A DNA stretch of 27,757 nt. Source: a virus. This document shows positions 1 to 6,838 of this stretch, one piece after another; the first letter of the stretch is position 1; every line of letters begins with the position of its first letter. Under the pieces are notes generated by a model. The model was given only the letters and a program-made list of their open reading frames with translations, was not told the origin of the DNA and searched no databases. A program made the position numbers and the translations under genes. The stretch lies in IMG/VR virus record IMGVR_UViG_3300027784_000027, positions 1-27,757 of that record; one strand, 5' to 3'.

Positions 1-1
1 T

Positions 2-811
2 TCTTGTGGTATTGCATATAATTATAACGGTGAATTTGGAATTTCAACAAGAGGTTCGTTTACTTCAGAACAAGCAATTTGGTCTACAAATTTATTAAAT
101 TCAAAATATAAAGAAAAAATTGAAGTTTTAAATTTTGATGATTATTCTTTTATATTTGAAATAATTTATAAAGAAAATAGAATTGTTTGTGATTATGGTA
201 ATTTTGAAGATATTGTTTTAATTGCAGTTATTGACAAAAATACCGGTGAAGATTTGTGGTTAACCGAAAGAGAAATTGAAATATACAAATCTTCCGGTTT
301 TAATTTTACAGAATATTATCCAGAGTATTCGAAATATTCTTTTGATGAACTAAAAGAATTTAATTTTGAAAATAAAGAAGGATTTGTTATTCACTTTGAA
401 AATGGTTATAGAGTAAAATTGAAATTTAAAGATTATGTAAGATTGCATTCAATAATTACAAATCTTACTGCACGTGATATATGGAAAACATTAAAGGAAG
501 GAAAAGATATTTCGGAAATCATTAACAATGTTCCTGATGAATTTGATAATTGGGTTCGTGAAAAAATTAACTTTTTTAATATTGAACATAAAAGAATTTT
601 AGATGATACAATATTAAGACATAAAAAAGTAAAAAATTCATTATCAAAAAATTATACAAAAAAGGAATTTGCATTAAAAAATATTGAATTAAATAATAAA
701 GAATATAAAGGATTAGTTTTTTCAATTGAAAATGGTTTAGATATTTCAGAACAAATTTGGAAATTGTTATATCCGGATCATGAAAAGGCCTTTTTTAATC
801 AAAATGAATAA
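2..811 (+). CDS. rnlA: T4 Rnl1-like RNA ligase, 5' end outside the window
   Basis: The frame is open from position 2 to the TAA at 809-811, giving 269 residues without a start, so the gene begins upstream; a TTG at 254 would be an internal codon. The visible part matches the ATP-dependent RNA ligase 1 family: a stretch ending SEQAIWSTNLLN, a motif III region reading FIFEIIYKENRIVCDYG, a motif IV region EGFVIHFENG and a motif V region RVKLKFKDYVRLH, followed by a helical C-terminal domain. T4 Rnl1 has 374 residues, so about 100 are missing here, including the expected nucleotidyl-lysine motif. The T4 enzyme seals tRNA anticodon loops cut by host nucleases such as PrrC. A tRNA-repair role here is inferred from family and from the Thg1-like gene downstream. 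Confidence 0.9.
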   Translation, partial: SCGIAYNYNGEFGISTRGSFTSEQAIWSTNLLNSKYKEKIEVLNFDDYSFIFEIIYKENRIVCDYGNFEDIVLIAVIDKNTGEDLWLTEREIEIYKSSGFNFTEYYPEYSKYSFDELKEFNFENKEGFVIHFENGYRVKLKFKDYVRLHSIITNLTARDIWKTLKEGKDISEIINNVPDEFDNWVREKINFFNIEHKRILDDTILRHKKVKNSLSKNYTKKEFALKNIELNNKEYKGLVFSIENGLDISEQIWKLLYPDHEKAFFNQNE

Positions 812-812
812 A

Positions 813-1019
813 ATGAAAATATCAAAAAGAAATTCAATTTTCGCCGAGATTAAAGAATCATGTATTTTTTCAAAAGAAACTGATTATATCGAAATCACAG
901 AATGGAGTAATATGGAGGGCTTTGATGTAGATATCAACGGAGAATATTTTTTCAAATTGACATGGGGGGAATATGAATTACTAAAAAAATTAACAATTAA
1001 ATTAAAAAAGATTAGATAA
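813..1019 (+). CDS. small protein of unknown function
   Basis: A 68-residue protein with no family I recognise. It starts right after the RNA ligase stop; in-frame ATGs also exist at 780 and 804, both overlapping the ligase, and 813 was chosen because it abuts the stop. The body contains WSNMEGFDVDINGEYFFKLTWGEYELLKK split over two parts, suggesting a short beta hairpin followed by a basic C-terminal helix. No signal peptide or membrane segment is visible. It is probably co-transcribed with the RNA ligase and the following phosphoesterase. Confidence 0.6.
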   Translation: MKISKRNSIFAEIKESCIFSKETDYIEITEWSNMEGFDVDINGEYFFKLTWGEYELLKKLTIKLKKIR

Positions 1020-1025
1020 ATTAAT

Positions 1026-1181
1026 ATGAACACACAAAATAAAATATCCGTTATCAATCAAAGAACTCCCAGAGAGTGGTTGATAACGGATACGTAGATA
1101 CATTTCAATCACTATAATATTATTAAATATGAAAATCGCCCATTAAATTATAATGATCTTATAATAGAAAACTGGGGTAAT
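1026..1181 (+). pseudogene. interrupted N-terminal part of the metallophosphoesterase
   Basis: An ATG at 1026 lies seven bases after the previous stop and opens a frame identical to that of the 1182-1601 phosphoesterase. It reads through WLITDT, then TAG (1095-1097), then ATA, then HFNHYNIIKYENRP up to 1182. In intact relatives the block reads D-T/L-H-F without a gap, so the six bases TAGATA at 1095-1100 look like an insertion that both adds a stop and separates the metal ligands. Removing them restores DTHFNH in one frame. Whether this is decay, recoding or an error in the sequence cannot be decided here. Confidence 0.6.
1045..1092. repeat. 16-bp inverted repeat (hairpin) inside the phosphoesterase N-terminus
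   Basis: Arms 1045-1060 and 1077-1092 pair over 16 positions with a single G-T wobble (1058 with 1079) and a 16-base loop. The right arm encodes the conserved WLITD segment, so the left arm is an inverted copy of coding sequence. The in-frame TAG begins three bases after the hairpin. There is no T-run after the stem, so it does not look like a terminator. Confidence 0.8.
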
Positions 1182-1601
1182 ATGGTTAAACCCGAAGATA
1201 GGATTTATCATTTAGGTGATGTTATATTCAAAAAACAAGGAACTTTAGGTTTGATATTGAAAGAATGCCCTGGTGATAAAATTCTTTGTAAAGGAAATCA
1301 TGACTATAACGCAGATGGATGGTATATTAGAAAAGGGTTTTCAGATGTTGTTGAATATTACATAACAAATGGAATTTTACTTTCACACTTACCTCTTGAT
1401 ATTGATGAAATTGAAAAAGAAACGGGAGAAAAAATTAGATATAATATACATGGACATTTTCATAGAAAAAATAGAGAAGAAATTGATAGAGGTCCTGCAG
1501 GATATCCATTTTATTCTGATAAACATTTGCTTATTGCAATTGAAGAAGAAGATTATAAACCTATTTTAATTGAAGATTTTTTAAAAAAGAAAATATTATG
1601 A
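1182..1601 (+). CDS. calcineurin-like metallophosphoesterase, intact C-terminal part
   Basis: A 139-residue open frame carrying most of a small phage/bacterial metallophosphoesterase: YHLGDVIF (second metal-binding block), KGNHDYN (GNHD block), ILLSHLPL and NIHGHFHRK (the GHxH block). The family normally begins with a D-x-H block about 30 residues before the first ATG here. That block is present upstream in the same frame (DT...HFNHYNIIKYENRP) but is split by an in-frame TAG at 1095-1097. Translated alone from 1182, the protein would lack the first metal ligands and would probably be inactive. The substrate is unknown; relatives act on nucleic acids, nucleotides or cyclic phosphodiesters. The stop TGA at 1599-1601 overlaps the next ATG by four bases. 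Confidence 0.7.
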   Translation: MVKPEDRIYHLGDVIFKKQGTLGLILKECPGDKILCKGNHDYNADGWYIRKGFSDVVEYYITNGILLSHLPLDIDEIEKETGEKIRYNIHGHFHRKNREEIDRGPAGYPFYSDKHLLIAIEEEDYKPILIEDFLKKKIL

Positions 1602-2059
1602 ACATAGGATCAGGAAACTCATATCCAGCAAATTCACTTTCAAATTTTGCACCCCATCCATTTGAATTGGATGGTGTACAGATTAATAGTATGGAAGCCT
1701 GGCTTCAGTCACTAAAATTTAAATCAGTGGAAATGCAAGAGGAGGTATGTAAATTAGTTGGGCGAGGAGCAAAGTTTAAGGGTAAACATAAAAAATGGTA
1801 TATTAATCAAAAATTGTATTGGAGAGGAAAGGAAATTGATAGACATTCTAAAGAATATCAATTATTGCTTGATCGTGCATATGAGGCTTTATCAAAAAAT
1901 AAAAAATTTAGAGCTGCTTTATTAGCTTCAGGTAATTCAGTATTAACACACACCATTGGTAAATCAGATTCATCTAAGACTATTTTAACAACAAGAGAAT
2001 TTTGTTCAAGACTTACAAGAATTCGTGAAAAATTAAAAAATGAGAAATCTTTGTTTTAA
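1598..2059 (+). CDS. NADAR-domain protein (YbiA-like)
   Basis: A 153-residue protein matching the NADAR/YbiA family in length and pattern: an N-terminal NSLSNFAPHPFELDGV block (residues 12-27), SMEAWLQSLKF (31-41) with a glutamate at 33 where the family has its SVEHWYQA-type catalytic glutamate, and GRGAK near residue 55. Family members cleave N-glycosidic bonds in riboflavin intermediates, and some remove ADP-ribose from guanine in nucleic acid, reversing DarT-type toxins. In a phage next to RNA-repair genes, an anti-defence role against ADP-ribosylation is a reasonable inference but is not shown. It overlaps the preceding gene by ATGA and ends flush with the next start. Confidence 0.85.
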   Translation: MNIGSGNSYPANSLSNFAPHPFELDGVQINSMEAWLQSLKFKSVEMQEEVCKLVGRGAKFKGKHKKWYINQKLYWRGKEIDRHSKEYQLLLDRAYEALSKNKKFRAALLASGNSVLTHTIGKSDSSKTILTTREFCSRLTRIREKLKNEKSLF

Positions 2060-2839
2060 ATGAAAAAAAGAAAAAATAAAATTTACGGTAATTGTCGGGT
2101 TTTTTCACCAGAAGGAAAATTAATGTTTTTGTGTCTTGAAAAAAGAGCAAATTGGTATTTAGAAAGAAATCTTGCAAAAGTTATTTCAAGTAAACCATTA
2201 TCAATTAAATTAAAATTTCAACCTGCTGGTGAGGGTTTTGATGAAAATGATAATTATTATTTATCTGAAAAATCAAATATTTGTGTTGTTTGTGGTGAAA
2301 ATGATTTAGAAATTTTAACTAAACATCATATTGTTCCTATTGAATATAGAAAACATTTTCCTGAGGAAATTAAGAACAGATCATCACACGATATTGTTGT
2401 TATATGTAATAAAGATCATTATGATTATGAAAACAATTATGCACAAAAATTAAAAAAAGATTTAGAAGAAAAATACGATATATCTAAATCCAACATTGTA
2501 AAAAACAAAACAAAAACTGTAAAGACATATAACTTAGTTTTATTATTGCTTGATTCAAAAAAAGCAGTTCAAATACCAAAACAAAGAACAATTCAAATGA
2601 TGAAGGAAATCAAGGATGTTTTTGGGCATGATGATCTTTTTGAGATTGCAAAGGAAAAAATTTACAAAAAAATTGATAATGAAAAAAATAACATAGGAAA
2701 AGAAATTGTTGATAAAATAGAAGATATTGAATCATTTATAAAAATGTGGAGACAGCATTTTATTGATAGCACAAACCCTAAATATATGCCCAAGGGTTGG
2801 TTAGTAGATAATCCAATTAAAGTAATTAAAACTTATTAA
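2060..2839 (+). CDS. HNH endonuclease-like protein
   Basis: A 259-residue protein with a central zinc-bound HNH fold: CVVC at 75-78, KHHIVP at 88-93, a further histidine at 110 and the CNKDH pair (C116, H120). HNH proteins cut DNA as homing enzymes, restriction enzymes or packaging nicking enzymes. The N-terminal 55 residues (NCRVFSPEGK, RANWYLERNLAK) form a separate small domain that I have seen paired with phage HNH regions but cannot name. The C-terminal 120 residues are helical and lysine-rich. It starts directly after the NADAR stop. A free-standing homing endonuclease and a defence-related nuclease are both possible. Confidence 0.7.
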   Translation: MKKRKNKIYGNCRVFSPEGKLMFLCLEKRANWYLERNLAKVISSKPLSIKLKFQPAGEGFDENDNYYLSEKSNICVVCGENDLEILTKHHIVPIEYRKHFPEEIKNRSSHDIVVICNKDHYDYENNYAQKLKKDLEEKYDISKSNIVKNKTKTVKTYNLVLLLLDSKKAVQIPKQRTIQMMKEIKDVFGHDDLFEIAKEKIYKKIDNEKNNIGKEIVDKIEDIESFIKMWRQHFIDSTNPKYMPKGWLVDNPIKVIKTY

Positions 2840-2849
2840 TTTTAATGTA

Positions 2850-2857
2850 TATAAATA
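2850..2857 (+). promoter_or_regulatory. T4-type late promoter core TATAAATA
   Basis: An exact TATAAATA lies in the 33-base gap after the HNH gene, 15 bases before the next ATG. The same octamer precedes the neck, sheath and tube genes, which supports its being a phage late promoter rather than random A+T. Confidence 0.6.
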
Positions 2858-2872
2858 TAAAAAAATAAAATC

Positions 2873-3112
2873 ATGGATAGTATATCAGGAAGTGCAGCTA
2901 GTTGGTTAACAGAAGAACAGAAAACCAAAAAAGGAGGAACAGGAGGAAAAGGTTCAAATATAAAAGAACTTGTAAATATTGAGAAAGAATTTGATGAATT
3001 AAAGAAATTGCAAAACAAAATTATAAAAAAGAAAATACATGACAAGAACATAAATGATGCTTTGATTATGATAAATTCAGCAATAGATTCTTTAAAACAA
3101 TTAAAAAATTAA
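2873..3112 (+). CDS. small helical protein of unknown function
   Basis: A 79-residue protein with no family I recognise. The first 35 residues are Ser/Gly/Lys-rich and probably flexible (a KKGGTGGKGS run). The remainder is a predicted amphipathic helix or coiled coil rich in Lys, Glu, Leu and Ile. No membrane segment or signal peptide is seen. It is the first gene after an exact TATAAATA motif, so late expression and a virion or assembly role are possible. Confidence 0.65.
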   Translation: MDSISGSAASWLTEEQKTKKGGTGGKGSNIKELVNIEKEFDELKKLQNKIIKKKIHDKNINDALIMINSAIDSLKQLKN

Positions 3113-3114
3113 AT

Positions 3115-3255
3115 ATGAATATGTGGAAGAAAATTTTAATTAATTCATGTTATAGATCTCAGAAAGAAAGACAAACTAATTTTTATTTATATGATAAGGA
3201 TACTCGAGTTAGAATTACCGATGAAGGTATAAAAACAATTAAAGAGTTAAAATAA
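3115..3255 (+). CDS. 46-residue protein of unknown function
   Basis: A short open frame starting two bases after the previous stop, with a second in-frame ATG at 3121. It encodes MNMWKKILINSCYRSQ, then a segment with alternating hydrophobic residues (FYLYDKDTRVRIT) and a lysine-rich end. The tight spacing and clean stop at 3253-3255 argue for a real gene in the run of small genes. No function can be assigned. Confidence 0.45.
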   Translation: MNMWKKILINSCYRSQKERQTNFYLYDKDTRVRITDEGIKTIKELK

Positions 3256-3298
3256 CATTTTATAAAATTTGGCTTATAATTTAAAAACAAATAAAATT

Positions 3299-3598
3299 AT
3301 GGAAAGAGAAAAAATTAAATTAACTAATGAACAATGGAGAGATTTAGTCTGGGAATTGTATTTTGAAATCGACGGTAAAAAAGTTGAAATAAAAGAAATT
3401 CAGAGAGATTATCACGATTCAAGAAGACACACAGAGCAGCATAGTTTAATATTTAAAAGAATTTCCGATGGGAAGTATTTTAAATTATATTATGAAACAT
3501 CGGTAAAAGATGAAATGGGTTGGGGAGAATGTAATTATGGAGAAACAGAAGCAATAGAAGTATTTCCTGAAGCTCAAACAATTATAGTTTACAATTAA
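3299..3598 (+). CDS. protein of unknown function, 99 residues
   Basis: The ATG at 3299 was preferred to an upstream in-frame TTG at 3269 because it follows the A-rich AAAATT leader shared by many genes here. The protein reads as alternating strands: WRDLVWELYFEIDGKKVEI, then HSLIFKRISDGKYFKLYYE, then a Glu-rich acidic end with GWGECNY. This suggests a small all-beta or alpha/beta fold. I do not recognise the family. It sits between small unknown genes and the Thg1-like gene, separated from the latter by 11 bases. Confidence 0.65.
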   Translation: MEREKIKLTNEQWRDLVWELYFEIDGKKVEIKEIQRDYHDSRRHTEQHSLIFKRISDGKYFKLYYETSVKDEMGWGECNYGETEAIEVFPEAQTIIVYN

Positions 3599-3609
3599 AA
3601 TTTTAAAAA

Positions 3610-4470
3610 ATGAAAAATGATGATCTAGGAAATCGTATGAAGGATTATGAAATGCGAACACGTACATATTTACCACGTCGTTCTAATATTATAATTAGAA
3701 TAGATGGAAAAGCATTTCATTCTTATACAAAAGGATTAAATAAACCGTTTGATCTTGGTTTAATGGAAGATATGGCTGAAACAACAAAATACTTATGTTC
3801 AAAAATTCAAGGAGCAAAATTTGGATATACACAAAGTGATGAAATAAGTATTTTAATCACGGATTATGATACAATCAAAACACATGTTTGGTTTGGTGGG
3901 CAAATTCAAAAAATTGTTTCAGTTGCTGCATCAATGGCAACAAGTAAATTTAATTACTTAAGATTGAATAGAAAATTTAATTTGGGGACAGATTGTGTTG
4001 ATATAATTATGGATATGTTTAAGCTTGCAGAATTCGATGCTAGGGTTTATACATTACCGGACAAAGAAGAGGTTCTAAATTATTTTATATGGAGACAACA
4101 AGATGCCTCAAGAAACAGTGTTTCAATGTTAGCACAATCTAATTTTTCTCACAAACAACTTCAGAATAAAAATACTTCACAGATGCAAGATATGTTGATG
4201 ACAGAAAAAGGTATAAATTGGAATAATTTACAATCAGTTGAAAAAAGGGGTTGGGGTGTACTTAGAAGAAAACAAAAATGGATAAGACCTAAAGATAATA
4301 AATCATTTAAGCCATTTAAAATTCCAAATGGTGATTGTGATGTTAAAGATAATGAGATTTTGTATGAAAGAAATGCTTGGGTTGTTGATAATAATATTCC
4401 AATTTTTACAAAAGACAGAGAATATATTTTAGATACTTTGCCAATAAAAAATGAAATATGGAAACCTTAG
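3610..4470 (+). CDS. Thg1-like tRNA(His) guanylyltransferase / 3'-5' RNA polymerase
   Basis: A 286-residue protein of the length and pattern of the Thg1 family. It has IIIRIDGKAFHSYTKG (residues 27-42) with the metal-binding aspartate D32, GYTQSDEISIL (72-82) with the acidic pair D77-E78, and YFIWRQQDASRNS (158-170), a family block. Thg1 adds G to the 5' end of tRNA(His); Thg1-like proteins repair 5'-truncated tRNAs by templated 3'-5' synthesis. A phage copy near an Rnl1-type ligase suggests repair of damaged tRNA, which is inference. The stop is TAG, and the next gene overlaps its end by 13 bases. Confidence 0.9.
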   Translation: MKNDDLGNRMKDYEMRTRTYLPRRSNIIIRIDGKAFHSYTKGLNKPFDLGLMEDMAETTKYLCSKIQGAKFGYTQSDEISILITDYDTIKTHVWFGGQIQKIVSVAASMATSKFNYLRLNRKFNLGTDCVDIIMDMFKLAEFDARVYTLPDKEEVLNYFIWRQQDASRNSVSMLAQSNFSHKQLQNKNTSQMQDMLMTEKGINWNNLQSVEKRGWGVLRRKQKWIRPKDNKSFKPFKIPNGDCDVKDNEILYERNAWVVDNNIPIFTKDREYILDTLPIKNEIWKP

Positions 4471-4676
4471 AAGATATTAGAGAAGAATTAAAAAATATGC
4501 TTCATAACCATTCTATTGAAATTTGTTCTAATGATCTTGAGTATTTAACTATAGAAGAGTGTAAAGTTGTAAATTTAATGTTTTGTGGTTTACCAATTGC
4601 TGGAAAAGAAATAACTTCTAATGCAATTAAATGGTACATTAACAACACAATAAAAAATAAACAATTAAATAATTAA
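4458..4676 (+). CDS. small protein of unknown function
   Basis: A 72-residue protein whose ATG lies inside the last codons of the Thg1-like gene, suggesting translational coupling. It is acidic at the N-terminus (METLEDIREELKNML) and contains LEYLTIEECKVVNLMFCGLPIAGKE, given here in two overlapping parts by position 28-52, followed by a helical Asn/Lys-rich tail. No known motif, membrane segment or signal was seen. Confidence 0.6.
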   Translation: METLEDIREELKNMLHNHSIEICSNDLEYLTIEECKVVNLMFCGLPIAGKEITSNAIKWYINNTIKNKQLNN

Positions 4677-4681
4677 ATAAG

Positions 4682-4713
4682 TTTGTTTTTTCAAAATTTT
4701 TTTTGTATATTTG
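4682..4713 (+). promoter_or_regulatory. host-type (Bacteroidota) promoter
   Basis: TTTG at 4682-4685 and TATATTTG at 4706-4713 are separated by 20 bases, matching the -33 TTTG / -7 TANNTTTG consensus of Bacteroidota. A T-rich spacer precedes the -7 box. The ATG at 4732 follows 18 bases later. The same arrangement with the same spacing occurs at 24169-24200. Confidence 0.75.
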
Positions 4714-4731
4714 TATATAAAAATTAAAACT

Positions 4732-5091
4732 ATGAAAAATCAAATTAAATTTCCAAAGAATTTTAAAATAGAAGGTATTTATCCACCAGGCATAACAACT
4801 ATGGGAAATAAATCTTATGCAGTTGCAGGTGGTAAATGGGTTGAGATTCCAGAAGGAACTGAAGTAAAAGATATAATGCCGCATTGGATAAACACAATGC
4901 CCAAATCTATTAAACAATCAGGCAACAAAAATGATTACAATAAAAAATTTGAAGCACCTTCATCTAAAGGTGATAAAAATTATACAGTACAAATTGATGA
5001 CAATGGAAACTATACATGTACATGCCCTGGATATGGTTTTCGTAGAAAATGTAGACATATTTTAGAGATAAAAAATAAAATAAAACTTTAG
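4732..5091 (+). CDS. SWIM-type zinc-finger protein
   Basis: A 119-residue protein ending in a SWIM zinc finger, CTCPGYGFRRKCRH (residues 96-109), i.e. CxCx8CxH with ligands C96, C98, C107 and H109. SWIM fingers bind DNA or mediate protein contacts in MuDR transposases, SNF2 helicases and recombination mediators. Here the finger stands alone behind an N-terminal segment (WVEIPEGTEVKDIMPHW) that I do not recognise. The ATG at 4732 was chosen over a TTG at 4711 because the TTG lies inside the promoter -7 box. The gene has its own host-type promoter, so early or middle expression ahead of the replication genes is likely. Confidence 0.75.
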   Translation: MKNQIKFPKNFKIEGIYPPGITTMGNKSYAVAGGKWVEIPEGTEVKDIMPHWINTMPKSIKQSGNKNDYNKKFEAPSSKGDKNYTVQIDDNGNYTCTCPGYGFRRKCRHILEIKNKIKL

Positions 5092-5137
5092 TATATTGAT
5101 GTATACAAAAAATAAATAAATATATAATCAACAAAAT

Positions 5138-6094
5138 ATGATAGATCAACTTTTCACAGGGAAATATAGACCCAAAAATTTAAATGAAATAATATTATCA
5201 GATAGAATAAAACAGGAAATTGGAGATGGTGAATTAAAACAAAATTATTTATTTTACGGTAGTTTTGGGATCGGAAAAACTAGCATTGCAAAAATTCTTG
5301 CAGATAATTATCCAACATTATATTTAAACATTTCAGATGAAAGTTCTGTTGATGTAATTAGAACAAAAATTACGGACTGGTGTTCAACGGTTTCGGTTCT
5401 TGATGATAAAAATACATTTAAAGTAGTTATACTTGATGAAATGGATGGTGCATCTGACCAATTTTACAAAGCACTACGGGGAACAATTGAAAAATTTACT
5501 GAAAATGGTTTAGCAAGATTTATCGGAACTTGTAATTTTATTAATAAAATACCTGAACCTGTACAAGATAGATTTAATTGCATACCATTCAACCCGGTTT
5601 CAAAAGAAGAAGAAAAAGAACTTCTTGTTAAATATATTAAAAGAACAATGGGTTTAATGAAGTCTTTAGATATTGAAATTGAAAAAGAAGCAGCAATTGA
5701 ATTTGTTAAGCGTAATTTTCCCAGCATGCGTGCTATTGTTAGTAAAATTCAATCATTTTATGATAGGGGAATAAAAAAAATAAACACAGAAGATATTAAA
5801 GTATTAAACTATTCTTTTAATGATATTTATAATTTAATATTAAAAAATACAGATCCTGAAAAAAATTACAAATTACTTGTTGGTCAATATTCATCAAAAG
5901 TTGATGATGTCCTTTCTTCTCTTGGAACAGAATTTCCTGAATATATTAGAGAAAACCATCCTGATAAAATAAACAAAATACCAATGATTTTAATTGAGGT
6001 TGCCAATTATCAAGCACAGCGTGTTCATGTAATAGATCCTTGTGTTTCAATGGTTGCTTGTGTAATGAAATTACAAATAATAATAAATCAATAA
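5138..6094 (+). CDS. 44: clamp loader large subunit (T4 gp44-like AAA+ ATPase)
   Basis: A 318-residue protein, practically the length of T4 gp44 (319). AAA+ motifs are in order: GKYRPKNLNEII (8-19), Walker A GSFGIGKTS (41-49), Walker B VVILDE (96-101), sensor 1 TCN (131-133) and the DRF arginine-finger/SRC element (144-146), with a helical collar domain at the C-terminus. With gp62 it loads the gp45 sliding clamp for the phage replisome and, in T4, for late transcription. A probable gp62 partner is encoded at 8062-8490. It is separated from the SWIM gene by 46 bases with no convincing promoter. Confidence 0.93.
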   Translation: MIDQLFTGKYRPKNLNEIILSDRIKQEIGDGELKQNYLFYGSFGIGKTSIAKILADNYPTLYLNISDESSVDVIRTKITDWCSTVSVLDDKNTFKVVILDEMDGASDQFYKALRGTIEKFTENGLARFIGTCNFINKIPEPVQDRFNCIPFNPVSKEEEKELLVKYIKRTMGLMKSLDIEIEKEAAIEFVKRNFPSMRAIVSKIQSFYDRGIKKINTEDIKVLNYSFNDIYNLILKNTDPEKNYKLLVGQYSSKVDDVLSSLGTEFPEYIRENHPDKINKIPMILIEVANYQAQRVHVIDPCVSMVACVMKLQIIINQ

Positions 6095-6099
6095 AAATT

Positions 6100-6372
6100 A
6101 TGAAAGAATTTAAATCAAAAGGAAGTTATATTGTCGAATCAGCAGCACAAAGAAAAGAAATAATTTTTTTTGTTGAAAATGATATTGATAGAAATAATAA
6201 AGAAATTGAAGATAAATGGGGTGATTTGCGTCCTACTGTAAAAATTGATGGTAGAATTTTTAAAACAAGAGCAATTCGTGGACATACTCCCTTATTCTCA
6301 GATCCTATTGATCTGAATAAAGGAACGATAATAGGTATAAGTACATATGGAGAAATTAAAAACAAAAAATAA
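6100..6372 (+). CDS. protein of unknown function, 90 residues
   Basis: It starts at 6100, five bases after the gp44-like stop, following an A-rich AAAATT leader; an in-frame ATG at 6040 lies inside the upstream gene and was not used. The protein reads YIVESAAQRKEIIFFVEND, an acidic linker, then PTVKIDGRIFKTRAIRGHTP and DLNKGTIIGISTYGEI, which looks like a small beta barrel or OB-like fold. I do not recognise the family. It lies between two replication genes and is probably co-transcribed with them. Confidence 0.65.
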   Translation: MKEFKSKGSYIVESAAQRKEIIFFVENDIDRNNKEIEDKWGDLRPTVKIDGRIFKTRAIRGHTPLFSDPIDLNKGTIIGISTYGEIKNKK

Positions 6373-6373
6373 A

Positions 6374-6586
6374 ATGGAAATTGAAAAAAATCACGATTCT
6401 TCAACATTAGAAAAAAGTATTTTTAATGAAGAAGAAAATATATTAACTGTACATTTTAAAAACGGTTCAATTTATGAATATTCCAATTTCAATAAAGAAG
6501 ATTATGAAAGTTTTATAAATGCAGCATCAACCGGAAGTTATTTTTATCATAACATTAGAAATAATTTTCCTTATTCAAAATTATAA
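6374..6586 (+). CDS. KTSC-domain protein
   Basis: A 70-residue protein nearly all KTSC domain: SIFNEEENILTVHFKNGSIY, then YEYSNFNKEDYESFINA, then the signature ASTGSYFYHNIRNNFPYSKL. KTSC domains occur alone in phages and bacteria or fused to lysyl-tRNA synthetase and RNA helicases; their biochemical role is not established, and nucleic-acid binding has been suggested. The ATG at 6374 was chosen over an upstream in-frame TTG because it follows the previous stop by one base. Confidence 0.8.
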   Translation: MEIEKNHDSSTLEKSIFNEEENILTVHFKNGSIYEYSNFNKEDYESFINAASTGSYFYHNIRNNFPYSKL

Positions 6587-6589
6587 ATT

Positions 6590-6838
6590 ATGTTTTTAAA
6601 AACAACACCAGATCTTAAAGAATATATTTCTAAATTTTATCCAAAACTTCACACAAAAAAATTTGATGTTGTTAAAATTGGATGGAGAATATATATTATT
6701 CTTATAACAAAAGAAGGATTTTTAGTAAAAGAAAATTTATTCAACGGAAGTTTAGAAACTGTAAACGGTTTACATAAACTGAAAGAAGTTTTAGATAACA
6801 GAATAAAAAAAGTTTTAACAAAATATAATTATGTATAA
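6590..6838 (+). CDS. small protein of unknown function, 82 residues
   Basis: A small basic protein with an amphipathic N-terminal helix (PDLKEYISKFYPKL), a beta hairpin (DVVKIGWRIYIILITKEGFL) and a C-terminal helix (LHKLKEVLDNRIKKVL). No known motif. Its TAA stop shares its last base with the ATG of the RNase H gene, so translation of the two is probably coupled. A role in replication is possible from context only. Confidence 0.65.
   Translation: MFLKTTPDLKEYISKFYPKLHTKKFDVVKIGWRIYIILITKEGFLVKENLFNGSLETVNGLHKLKEVLDNRIKKVLTKYNYV

Noticed and set aside
1095-1097. TAG reassigned to an amino acid, as in some phages of Bacteroidota
   Set aside because: Terminase, sheath, tape measure, clamp loader and other long genes contain no in-frame TAG, and TAG ends three genes here (4470, 5091, 27225). 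The single internal TAG is better treated as a local event.
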